In this document: positions 14,181 to 21,821 of the stretch, in pieces | How positions within the stretch are numbered: the stretch's first letter is position 1 | Layout of the letters: each line of letters begins with the position of its first letter | Assembly: GCA_002840715.1 (NCBI GenBank) | Contig: PHBW01000024.1 | Coordinates: forward strand, 1 to 41,264 | Origin: Chloroflexi bacterium HGW-Chloroflexi-4 | GTDB taxonomy: Bacteria; Chloroflexota; Anaerolineae; Anaerolineales; Anaerolineaceae | DNA: 41,264 bases | Reading direction: 5' to 3' | The notes under the pieces: generated by a model | Seen by the model: the letters and a program-made list of their open reading frames with translations, nothing else | The model's database searches: none | What the model was told of the DNA's origin: nothing | Made by a program: the position numbers and the translations under genes

Positions 14181-15530
14181 ATGACCGTCATTGACCGCAA
14201 GAGACTTCAAAATGTGCTTCAAACCGAGATATCCCAATTTTCAAAAGACCACCCCGAATGTTATAAATTGTATCAGCGTGCCAAAGGCTGTTTGCTGGAC
14301 GGCGTACCCATGAACTGGATGGTGCGCTGGGCGGGGGGTTTTCCGCTCTTTGTCAAAGAGGCTAAAGGCGCCTCATTTACCTGTGCAGACGGCAAACACT
14401 TTATTGATTTTTGTCTTGGAGACACCGGCGCCATGGTGGGTCACTCGCCCGACAAACCCATGCAGTTGATCGCTGAACAACTCAAAAAAGGGATCACATT
14501 TATGCTGCCCACCGAAGACGCCATTTGGGTGGGCGAAGAATTGCAGCGCCGCTTTGGCTTGAAATACTGGCAGACCACCCTCCCCGCCACGGATGCTAAT
14601 CGTTTTGTGCTGCGGCTGGCACGGCACATCACCAAAAGACCTTACGTGCTGGTTTTTGATTATTGCTACCACGGCAGCGTGGATGAAACGTTTATCACCC
14701 TGAATGACGGCATCCCCGGACCGCGGCCAGGGGCAATCGGCCCGCAGGTCAACCCGGTGGTCACCACCCGGGTGGTGCCGTGGAACAACCTGCAAGCACT
14801 TGAACAGGCGCTGGCGCCGGGTGATGTGGCCTGCGTGCTGGCAGAACCGGTGATGACCAACATCGGCATCATCCACCCGCAGCCCGGTTATCATGAGGCG
14901 CTGCGTGAACTCACCAAAAAATACGGCACTCTGCTGGTGATCGATGAAACACACACCATGTGCACCGGTCCGGGCGGTTACACCGCTGCGCACGGTTTAA
15001 AACCGGATATTCTGACGGTCGGTAAAACCATCGGCAGCGGCATCCCCGCAGCGGTGTATGGGTTCACTGAAGAAGTCGGCGACATGGTTTCAAAGAGTAT
15101 CAAAGTGGATGAATCGGATGTGGGCGGCATCGGTGGAACCCTGGCCGGTAATGCACTATCCCTGGCAGCCATGCGCGCCACACTGGAGAATGCCCTAGAC
15201 CAGAAAACCTTTGACCACACTGTTCCGCTGGCGATCCGTTTCACAGACGGGGTCAAGCAGGTCATGGATGAATTAAAGCTGCCATGGGTGATCAACCGCC
15301 TGGGCTGCCGGGCTGAATATTGGTTCTGCGACCGGCTGCCGCAAAATGGCGGCGAAGCCGAAGCCGCTGTGGATGCGGAACTTGACCGCTACATGCATCT
15401 GGCAGCACTCAACCGAGGTATATTGATGACGCCCTTCCACAATATGGCCTTAATTGCACCCGACATCACTGAAAAAGAAATTGACATCCATACACGGATT
15501 TTTAGAGAAGCGGTGACGCAAATTATTTAA
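14181..15530 (+). CDS. Class III PLP aminotransferase, glutamate-semialdehyde-aminomutase-like
   Basis: About 449 residues, fold-type I PLP enzyme near the HemL/aspartate-aminotransferase-family branch. Residue numbers count from the upstream ATG at 14175. The Schiff-base lysine is K284 in DILTVGKTIGSG, the PLP-nitrogen aspartate is D258 in LLVIDETH, and YCYHG stacks on the ring. The usual SGTEAN phosphate segment is replaced by LPATDANRF near residue 137, a notable change in an otherwise conserved site. The substrate is unknown; the enzyme is not a standard HemL, which also lacks this N-terminal extension. AAGGAG lies 9 nt before the ATG at 14181 but only 3 nt before that at 14175, so I prefer 14181. 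It is a single-gene unit closed by a strong terminator. Confidence 0.8.
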   Translation: MTVIDRKRLQNVLQTEISQFSKDHPECYKLYQRAKGCLLDGVPMNWMVRWAGGFPLFVKEAKGASFTCADGKHFIDFCLGDTGAMVGHSPDKPMQLIAEQLKKGITFMLPTEDAIWVGEELQRRFGLKYWQTTLPATDANRFVLRLARHITKRPYVLVFDYCYHGSVDETFITLNDGIPGPRPGAIGPQVNPVVTTRVVPWNNLQALEQALAPGDVACVLAEPVMTNIGIIHPQPGYHEALRELTKKYGTLLVIDETHTMCTGPGGYTAAHGLKPDILTVGKTIGSGIPAAVYGFTEEVGDMVSKSIKVDESDVGGIGGTLAGNALSLAAMRATLENALDQKTFDHTVPLAIRFTDGVKQVMDELKLPWVINRLGCRAEYWFCDRLPQNGGEAEAAVDAELDRYMHLAALNRGILMTPFHNMALIAPDITEKEIDIHTRIFREAVTQII

Positions 15531-15536
15531 CCCTGA

Positions 15537-15580
15537 CAACAAACTGCCCGGAAAAACTCCGGGCAGTTTGTTGTTTAATT
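15537..15580. terminator. Strong bidirectional terminator
   Basis: A perfect 16-bp stem: CAACAAACTGCCCGGA (15537-15552) and its complement (15558-15573) around a 5-nt loop, followed by TTTAATT. It serves the aminotransferase gene and the convergent membrane-protein gene, whose stop codon overlaps the distal edge. Confidence 0.9.
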
Positions 15581-16081
15581 CTTCATACTATCCCAAATAG
15601 GTTTCAACACAAAATATATCAGCACCAAAGGGAACAAATGGATCAAAGCATTGATTTTGAAACCCTTGATAGACATAAATAATATAATTGGCACAATCGT
15701 GAATGCGAAATACAGATAGACCATCGATTTTGACCGCAGCCGCCAGATGGCTACGCCTGCAATAGCGGCAGCCAAGCTGAAACCAGCATCGACCCAATAA
15801 ACCCAGGCCACACTGGGGATGGCTGCCAAAGCGGCTTTGGCAGCCATATAAACCATGTACAGGCTGCCTGCTGAAGCCAGCAGCAATAAATAAGAAAGAT
15901 TTTTCCAGGATTTATCAAATTGTTCTTCAGTCAGCTTTGGTTTTTTTGGGATTTCTTTGGTTTTGACCGGTTTATCGCCGGTTTCTTGAATCTTTTTTGC
16001 CTTTTTTATTGCCTGACGCACACCCAGCACTATCAGCAGAATGATTCCAAAAACGAGGGCAACGAATTTTAAATCGGGCAT
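15575..16081 (-). CDS. Small polytopic membrane protein, function unknown
   Basis: About 168 residues. An N-terminal helix (FVALVFGIILLIVLGV) is followed by a lysine/proline-rich cytoplasmic linker (KPVKTKEIPKKPKLTEEQFD) and four more hydrophobic segments (LSYLLLLASAGSLYMVYMAA, FSLAAAIAGVAIW, MVYLYFAFTIVPIILFMSI and LIHLFPLVLIYFVL). No family is recognised. The ATG at 16081 has AGGAAG just upstream, which I prefer over the codon at 16144 that would start inside a hairpin. It lies downstream of the symporter gene on the same strand, separated from it by that hairpin. Confidence 0.65.
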   Translation of the reverse strand: MPDLKFVALVFGIILLIVLGVRQAIKKAKKIQETGDKPVKTKEIPKKPKLTEEQFDKSWKNLSYLLLLASAGSLYMVYMAAKAALAAIPSVAWVYWVDAGFSLAAAIAGVAIWRLRSKSMVYLYFAFTIVPIILFMSIKGFKINALIHLFPLVLIYFVLKPIWDSMKN

Positions 16082-16122
16082 GAGACTTCCTGTTATAAAA
16101 AGAATGAGTTGTTGGTATTTTG

Positions 16123-16153
16123 AGGCGTCCAAGGGATAAACCATTGGACGCCT
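16123..16153 (-). terminator. Hairpin between the symporter and membrane-protein genes
   Basis: AGGCGTCCAA (16123-16132) pairs perfectly with TTGGACGCCT (16144-16153). It lies 52 bp past the symporter stop on the minus strand. The T tract is weak (CAAAATA), so partial termination is possible. Confidence 0.5.
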
Positions 16154-16204
16154 TCATTATACATTTTCGCTACAGGATCAAGTTACGAATCCTGCCAGTA
16201 AATC

Positions 16205-17863
16205 TTATGTGGTTTCTTTTTCTTTTTCAGTGATCTTGCGGAAGGCATCTCTGATCGGCAGCAAACCAAGATTGAGTTTCAAGCTGGGATCAAGAGGTTC
16301 GCCATAGTAATCCACCAGTTTTCTTGGGGGAGATACTTTTTGGGTCGCCAGTGAGACCACAATCATGAGGATTAAGGCCGAGAAGAAGGCCACAAACGAT
16401 CCAATGTAGACTGCATCCCAGAATCCGCACCACCAGCCGTCACTGTAAACACCCATGTCAGCCGTGAATTCGCAAACAGCCGCAGTGGATTGTCCGCCCA
16501 AACCTGTATTGAAGAAGAAGATCGTTGCCAGAATCCATACTGCAAAGCCGCCAATAAAGGCTGAAACTGCACCTGGGGAATTGGCTTTCTTCCAATACAT
16601 ACCCAGCGCGAATGGAACGAACAAGCCCACCAACAAAAGCGTCCAGGCAACCACTGAAAGCTCGTAAATGGTTTGTGCCCAAAGTGCAATGGAGAGACCG
16701 ACGGCTGCATTGACCAACACCATGATTCGGGTGGCCCACAAGGCTTTTTTGCCATCCAACTTCTTGCCTATGATCAATGGAATCAGGTTCTCGGTCACTG
16801 CTGAAGCGCCAGCTAGCAAAGAACTGTCTGAGGTGCTCATCAATGCCGAGGTTAAGGCGGCAATGAAAATGGCCGTTAAAATAGCAGGCAAGTGGGTCAT
16901 GGCAGCAGATACCAGAAGGTAGCTGGTGTCTTCCAAGCCCGGGCTGATCTTGTAGACCATGATACCAATCAAGGGAGACATGATGCCGAAGAAGAGGTAT
17001 AAGACACCCGCGCCGTAAGAGCCGTAAACCGAGGTGGCCTGGTTACGGGCAGCCATTGAACGCTGCATGAGGTCTTGTGTGGCAACAGAACCCAGACCGA
17101 TGGCCATCCAGGCGGCCATCCAGTACATCCAACCTGTCAAGCCGGTGTAGCCCAGATAACCCTCTGAAACCGATGGTAAAAGCCTGAACGGCTCGGCAAC
17201 ATAGGTTGAGCCCGCTCCTTCAAATAATCCGGGGAACCCACCCACAGCCTTGAGCATGAAGAGGAAAACGAGCGTGATACCGCCTGCGGTCAGGAACATT
17301 TGGAAGAAATCAAGCAGAGTATCTGCCATCATACCTCCCATCATGGTATACCCTGCGACCACGGTAATGATGATCACCATGCCCCACACAGGATTTATAC
17401 CAAAGAGACCTTCTACAATTGCTCCGCCTGCCACGATCTGTGCAGCCGTCCAGGAGAAGTAAGTTAGACATTCTGCGATGACAGTGAGTACGATCATGGT
17501 TTTGTTGTAGCGTCGTTCGAAGAAATCCACAATCGTAAGGAATTTCGCTCGGCGCATCAGGCGCACAAAGAGGAAACCTGATAGGAACAGGCAGACCGAG
17601 GCGCCAAATGGGTCAAAAATAACGCCGGAGAAACCATAATCGTAAGCGGTTTCTGAAGCACCCATCAAGGTTTCGGCTGCAAACCAGGTTGCCATGATAG
17701 AGGCGGCCGCCATGTGAATTGGCAGTCTACGTCCTGCGACAACATAGTCCTCATTGTTTTGAACTTTTCTTCCAGCCCAAATGCCCACGCCAATGCGGAC
17801 TGCAAAGAAAATCGCGATAAACAACACAACCAACCAAGCATAATCATATCCAGCAAGTATCAT
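16205..17863 (-). CDS. Sodium:solute symporter (SSS family)
   Basis: About 552 residues with 12-13 transmembrane segments. Family signatures: AGRRLPIHMAAASIMATWFAA near residue 45, where the unwound first core helix lies, GYTMMGGMMADTLLDFFQ in the middle, and ALTSALMSTSDSSLLAGAS, the conserved SSS stretch whose serines help form the second sodium site. The substrate cannot be read from sequence; relatives carry amino acids, polyamine-like or carboxylate solutes. It is 71 bp downstream of patA on the same strand, probably co-transcribed, which favours an amine or amino acid. An ATG at 17872 abuts an AAAGGG element without spacing, so I prefer 17863. The hydrophilic C-terminus after VVSLATQKVSPP is about 45 residues. 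Confidence 0.88.
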   Translation of the reverse strand: MILAGYDYAWLVVLFIAIFFAVRIGVGIWAGRKVQNNEDYVVAGRRLPIHMAAASIMATWFAAETLMGASETAYDYGFSGVIFDPFGASVCLFLSGFLFVRLMRRAKFLTIVDFFERRYNKTMIVLTVIAECLTYFSWTAAQIVAGGAIVEGLFGINPVWGMVIIITVVAGYTMMGGMMADTLLDFFQMFLTAGGITLVFLFMLKAVGGFPGLFEGAGSTYVAEPFRLLPSVSEGYLGYTGLTGWMYWMAAWMAIGLGSVATQDLMQRSMAARNQATSVYGSYGAGVLYLFFGIMSPLIGIMVYKISPGLEDTSYLLVSAAMTHLPAILTAIFIAALTSALMSTSDSSLLAGASAVTENLIPLIIGKKLDGKKALWATRIMVLVNAAVGLSIALWAQTIYELSVVAWTLLLVGLFVPFALGMYWKKANSPGAVSAFIGGFAVWILATIFFFNTGLGGQSTAAVCEFTADMGVYSDGWWCGFWDAVYIGSFVAFFSALILMIVVSLATQKVSPPRKLVDYYGEPLDPSLKLNLGLLPIRDAFRKITEKEKETT

Positions 17864-17934
17864 TGTTCCCATCCCTTTCTTGAAGAATGATCCAGGTCAG
17901 TAGCAACCAGGTTTAAATAACCTACCAATAATTG

Positions 17935-19293
17935 TTAAATTGTTTTAGCGACATCCTTTAAAGTGTCTTCAAGTCTGTTCAGTACTTCATCAATCTGTTC
18001 ATACGAAATGACGATTGGCGGTTCAATACGGATGGTGTGGGCGCTGGTCAGTGTGCCTGCGACCAAAACACCTCGTTTAAAGAGACCTGCGGCAACTTTA
18101 TAGCCAATTTCAGGATCCTTGAAGTGCTGTCCGATAAGCAGGCCTTTGCCGCAAACATAATCATAAATATTTGAATACTGTTTGGCCAGCCCTTGCAGCT
18201 TGGGCATCAAATAATCGCCTTTTTCTGCTGCCTGCTTGGGGAAGTCTTCTTTAATAGCTACATTGATTGAAGCGATGGCTGCTGAACAAGCCAGTGCGCC
18301 GCCGCCGGTGGTCGTAGTGTGGATGAAGGGGTTCGGATACATCATGCATTGCCAGATCTCTGGTGTTGAGCAGAAGGCGCTGATCGGCATGACACCACCG
18401 CCCAAGGATTTGGCAACTGCGATAATGTCTGGCTGAACATCCCAGTGTTCGACACCCCACATCTTGCCAGTACGACCCAGACCAGTTTGAACTTCATCTG
18501 CAATTAGAAGCACGCCGTGTTTCTTCGTGGCAGCCCGAATGCGCGGCCAGAAGTCATCAGGAGGAACAATTGCGCCGGCTTCGCCCTGAATGGGTTCCAT
18601 CAAAACCGCTGCAATACCAATGCCCACTTTATCGCAGATCTCAAGCTGTTTTTCAACTGCGCCTGCATCTCCATACGGCACATGGTAGACCGGGCCAGCA
18701 TATAGCAAACCAGGTGGTTCACGGTAATCCGATTTGCCCATCATGGAGAGTGACCCCATGGTTTTTCCGTGGAAAGCGCTGGTGGCAACGATAAAACCGG
18801 GTTTCTTGGTGTACATTTTGGCTAATTTAATCGCGCCTTCAATAGCTTCAGTACCGCTGGCACAGAAGAATGAATATTGGATATCGCCGGGGGTAATATC
18901 TGCCATCATGTGAGCCAACACACCACGCAGGGGGTCGATCAATTCCTGGCTGGGCATTGGTGTGCGCTGTAGTTGTGAGGCAACTGCTGCGACCACATCG
19001 GGGTGACTCCAGCCGTGATCCATCATGCCGTATCCACCCAGGCAATCAATATATTCACGCCCCAGAACATCTTTGAACATCGCTCCGCGACCGTTCCATT
19101 CCACACAGGCCCAATCTCCCGCCTCTGTGACCGATTTGCGATATTCCAACCAGTTTTTATTGAAGAATTCAGAGAAATTAGCCTTGCTTTCTTCAATAAT
19201 TAGTTTCCCTTCTTCCTGGCTGACTTCAGGTTTCTTAATTAATTCCAACCATTTTTCTGAATACTTCAGTGCATTCTGGATATTTTGTGGCAT
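17935..19293 (-). CDS. patA: Putrescine aminotransferase (PatA/YgjG-like)
   Basis: A 452-residue class III PLP aminotransferase. It follows E. coli YgjG as I remember it almost segment by segment: LEYRKSVT near residue 47, EYIDCLGGYGMMDHG, SQELIDPLRG, YSFFCASGTEAIEGALK-like phosphate segment, AFHGKTMGSLS, EPIQGEAGAIVPP, IADEVQTGLGRTGKMWG with the PLP aspartate, and DIIAVAKSLGGGVMPIS with the Schiff-base lysine, then TIRIEPP near the end. YgjG transfers an amino group from putrescine (or cadaverine) to 2-oxoglutarate, giving 4-aminobutanal. AAAGGAG precedes the ATG. It diverges from an Lrp/AsnC gene and leads a unit with a symporter. Confidence 0.88.
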   Translation of the reverse strand: MPQNIQNALKYSEKWLELIKKPEVSQEEGKLIIEESKANFSEFFNKNWLEYRKSVTEAGDWACVEWNGRGAMFKDVLGREYIDCLGGYGMMDHGWSHPDVVAAVASQLQRTPMPSQELIDPLRGVLAHMMADITPGDIQYSFFCASGTEAIEGAIKLAKMYTKKPGFIVATSAFHGKTMGSLSMMGKSDYREPPGLLYAGPVYHVPYGDAGAVEKQLEICDKVGIGIAAVLMEPIQGEAGAIVPPDDFWPRIRAATKKHGVLLIADEVQTGLGRTGKMWGVEHWDVQPDIIAVAKSLGGGVMPISAFCSTPEIWQCMMYPNPFIHTTTTGGGALACSAAIASINVAIKEDFPKQAAEKGDYLMPKLQGLAKQYSNIYDYVCGKGLLIGQHFKDPEIGYKVAAGLFKRGVLVAGTLTSAHTIRIEPPIVISYEQIDEVLNRLEDTLKDVAKTI

Positions 19294-19366
19294 ATAGTCT
19301 CCTTTTGAATAGTGATTGGCTCATTGAGAAATAAATAATATGAATAAAATATGACGGATTTCTCTT

Positions 19367-19405
19367 CCGATATTCCCTTAATATCCTTATTTAATTACCG
19401 ATATT
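19367..19405. promoter_or_regulatory. Pair of CCGATATT sites on the patA side, 31 bp apart
   Basis: CCGATATT occurs at 19367-19374 and again at 19398-19405, offset 31 bp, close to three helical turns. The first copy is part of the dyad GATATT-CCCTT-AATATC (19369-19385). On the minus strand TTGTGA directly precedes the outer copy, resembling a patA -35. Probable Lrp/AsnC binding sites. Confidence 0.6.
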
Positions 19406-19551
19406 TCACAAAAGCAATTGGAATAATGCCTGTTTTCCCTGGCTCTTTTATTATTGCCAAAAAAATATAGGAAGTCAAGTACCCATCTGATAAATATTAG
19501 AATTCGTGTTTTTAATTTGAGTTGTAATTAAAAATTGCCCCCCATTAATGA

Positions 19552-19579
19552 TTGTAATATCGGAAAAAATATCTATAAT
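19552..19579 (+). promoter_or_regulatory. Predicted promoter of the Lrp/AsnC gene
   Basis: TTGTAA (19552-19557), 16 bp, TATAAT (19574-19579). The octamers at 19556 and 19587 lie on either side of the -10, so binding would occlude this promoter and autoregulation is likely. Confidence 0.65.
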
Positions 19580-19594
19580 AAATGTAAATCTCGG
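19556..19594. promoter_or_regulatory. Pair of AATATCGG/AATCTCGG sites on the Lrp side, 31 bp apart
   Basis: AATATCGG (19556-19563) and AATCTCGG (19587-19594) are the inverse of the patA-side octamers and have the same 31-bp offset. Together they form a mirror-symmetric four-site array. Confidence 0.6.
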
Positions 19595-19612
19595 AAATAA
19601 AATGGATTATCC

Positions 19613-20089
19613 ATGACAAAAATAGACGTAATAGACAAAAAAATCTCTGATCTTTTGATTGAAGATGGCCGTATGAGCTGTTCAAAAATTGCTGAACGAA
19701 TTGGCAAAATATCTGAACGAGCCGTGCGCTACCGTATAGAGCGGTTAATAAAGAATAAAGTGTTATCCATTCACGGCAATGTCAATGCGGAGGGGCTGGG
19801 GCTGGTAGTCTTTGCGGATGTCTTCATTGAAGTGGAACCTTCTCTGGTTCTGCAAATCGCGAAACTGATTGCAGGATACGAATCGGTCAGTTATGTTGCC
19901 TGTTCAACCGGACAAAATGACATCAGTATTCAGGTTTTCGCGCATGACAATAACGAACTTTTTTCATTCGTGACCGACATTATAGGAAAAATTCCCGGGG
20001 TGCGAAAGACCCACATATCATTTGTGCCATTAAGAATCAAAGATGACCATATCTGGCATATCCCCTCATTTTGCGTGCAAGAAGAATAA
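19613..20089 (+). CDS. Lrp/AsnC-family transcriptional regulator
   Basis: A 158-residue regulator. The N-terminal helix-turn-helix (residues 1-55) reads IDVIDKKISDLLIEDGRMSC, then SKIAERIGKISERAVRYRIERL as the recognition region. The C-terminal RAM ligand domain (about 65-150) includes GLVVFADVFIEVEP, SYVACSTGQNDISIQVFA with the glycine-containing effector loop, and VTDIIGKIPGVRKTHISF. Such proteins form octamers and sense amino acids or related small amines. It is divergent from patA and lies upstream of the permease and catabolic genes, so it is the natural regulator of the island. The inducer is unknown. Confidence 0.92.
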   Translation: MTKIDVIDKKISDLLIEDGRMSCSKIAERIGKISERAVRYRIERLIKNKVLSIHGNVNAEGLGLVVFADVFIEVEPSLVLQIAKLIAGYESVSYVACSTGQNDISIQVFAHDNNELFSFVTDIIGKIPGVRKTHISFVPLRIKDDHIWHIPSFCVQEE

Positions 20090-20191
20090 GTTGAGTTTCA
20101 AGTCATCAATTTTTATGGATAGAAATTTCTCATTGTGATTACGTGGAAAACCCCACGATAAAAAGGACAAAATTTTTCTAAGGAGGCAACT

Positions 20192-21790
20192 GTGGCAACC
20201 GTATCTGAAAAGGAAGGTTTCACGGCAACTGAGAAGAACAAGCTCAAAAGGGAGTTAACACTACTTCCCCTGTTTGGTCTGATCTACTTTACTGTCTGTG
20301 GCGGGGCATTTGGTGCTGAACCCATGGTCGGTCTATCCGGTCCTGGTTTAGCCCTCTTATTAATGGTTGTGACCCCCCTGATTTTTAGCATCCCCAACAT
20401 GCTAATGGTACGCGAAATGCAATCCATGATGCCGGTTGAAGGTGGTTATTACCACTGGACCAAACAGGCTTTTGGACCATTTGTTGGCTTCATGGCCGGC
20501 TGGATGAACTGGGTGGTTTCATGGGTAGATGTTTCAATTTATCCAGTCTGGACAGCCTGGTATCTCAGTTACTTCATTCCGCAGTTATCAGATGGTGCCA
20601 CCATTTTTGGCGTTGATTTCTCAGGCGGTTTCCTTTCATGGTTGGTGGCTGCAACCTTGATCATACTCATTTCTCTGCTAAATGTCCGTGGCGCCAGACT
20701 TTCAGGTTTGACCACGAACTGGCTGGGTATCTTTATGATCATTCCGTTATTGATCATGTCAGGCTTCGGTATTTATGCAGGTATTTCTTCAGGCACACCC
20801 CTGCGTTTTGATTTCCTGGCTGGCGGAGCAGAAGTAAACGGCCCCAACATGCTGGCTGCATTGAGTGTAGGCGTTTACGTAGCCATGTGGAATTTTATGG
20901 GATGGGAACTGCCTGCCGCTGCTGGCGACGAAATCAAAGAACCCAAGAAAACATATCCAAAAGCAATGGTGCTCGTATTATTTGCCGCAATTCTATCGTA
21001 TTCAATTCCAACTATTGCAGGTCTGTGGGGTGGAGCAGACATCAATGGGTCGCATCAGATGTGGGGCATTGAGGAATACAACGAAGGTGAAGGAATTGGA
21101 GCAGTACTTGCTGAAAATGGCGTTACTGAAGCACAAATTGTTGAGTGGGGTGCAGACCCTGCCACCGACGCCGGTTGGGAATTCCCGACAATTGCACACA
21201 AAATTGGCGACAATATTGCCGGTAAAGACAGCAATTTGTCTTACTTCCTGGGCAGCATTGTGGGAATTTCAGCCATTCTCTCGATGATTGGTCTTTTCAT
21301 CGGAAACGGTCTTGGCGGCACGCGTGTGCCCTACGCAATGGCTCAAGACGGTATGATGCCTAAATGGCTCAACAAGGTTCATCCAAAATATGGCACACCA
21401 TGGATATCAATTTTAATCTGTGGAGCCTTTTTCCTGGTTTTTTCAACTTCCGCTTTCCAAAATTTGGTTGTAATTGATGTGTTCCTAAATATGCTGGTTT
21501 TGATGGCAGAAATATTTGCTTTAGTTGCCTTGCGCATCAAACGGCCAGAGTTACCGCGAAATAGAGTTCCCGGCGGTGTATTTGGTTTGATTTATATCGT
21601 TATTGCCCCACTTTCCATCATTGTTTTGGCAATTGTCAGTCAAATAGCCGACTATGGCTGGCAGGGAGCAATAGGCTGGGGACTAATCGCCATGGCAATT
21701 GGAGCCGCACTTTACTTCCCCATCCGCAAATTTGTCAAAAAAGATATTCCGGACGTAGATCCTTACGTATTGAATGAACCTGAAAAATAA
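20192..21790 (+). CDS. APC-superfamily amine/amino acid permease, polyamine-transporter-like
   Basis: A 532-residue permease with about 12 transmembrane segments. The first segment, PLFGLIYFTVCGGAFGAEPM, followed by GPGLALLLMVVTPLIFSIPN, LMVREMQSMMPVEGGYYHW and AFGPFVGFMAGWMNWV, matches the LAT/PUT branch of the APC family, which includes plant and protist polyamine importers. An uncommon hydrophilic insertion of about 65 residues (about 281-345, rich in Glu, Asp and Gly) sits between the seventh and eighth helices, probably outside the cell. The start is a GTG at 20192 with AAGGAGG upstream. A small CGTGG/CCACG hairpin lies about 40 bp before it. Context with PatA supports putrescine or a related amine as substrate. 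Confidence 0.85.
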   Translation: MATVSEKEGFTATEKNKLKRELTLLPLFGLIYFTVCGGAFGAEPMVGLSGPGLALLLMVVTPLIFSIPNMLMVREMQSMMPVEGGYYHWTKQAFGPFVGFMAGWMNWVVSWVDVSIYPVWTAWYLSYFIPQLSDGATIFGVDFSGGFLSWLVAATLIILISLLNVRGARLSGLTTNWLGIFMIIPLLIMSGFGIYAGISSGTPLRFDFLAGGAEVNGPNMLAALSVGVYVAMWNFMGWELPAAAGDEIKEPKKTYPKAMVLVLFAAILSYSIPTIAGLWGGADINGSHQMWGIEEYNEGEGIGAVLAENGVTEAQIVEWGADPATDAGWEFPTIAHKIGDNIAGKDSNLSYFLGSIVGISAILSMIGLFIGNGLGGTRVPYAMAQDGMMPKWLNKVHPKYGTPWISILICGAFFLVFSTSAFQNLVVIDVFLNMLVLMAEIFALVALRIKRPELPRNRVPGGVFGLIYIVIAPLSIIVLAIVSQIADYGWQGAIGWGLIAMAIGAALYFPIRKFVKKDIPDVDPYVLNEPEK

Positions 21791-21821
21791 TCATTCTTTC
21801 TAAATCTCAAAGGAGCAGCTC

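Larger units (their letters stand above)
19294..19612. promoter_or_regulatory. Divergent control region between patA and the Lrp/AsnC gene
   Basis: AT-rich spacer without genes. It contains four related octamers in mirror arrangement (separate entries) and the lrp promoter. The central 150 bp hold no further obvious element. Confidence 0.8.
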
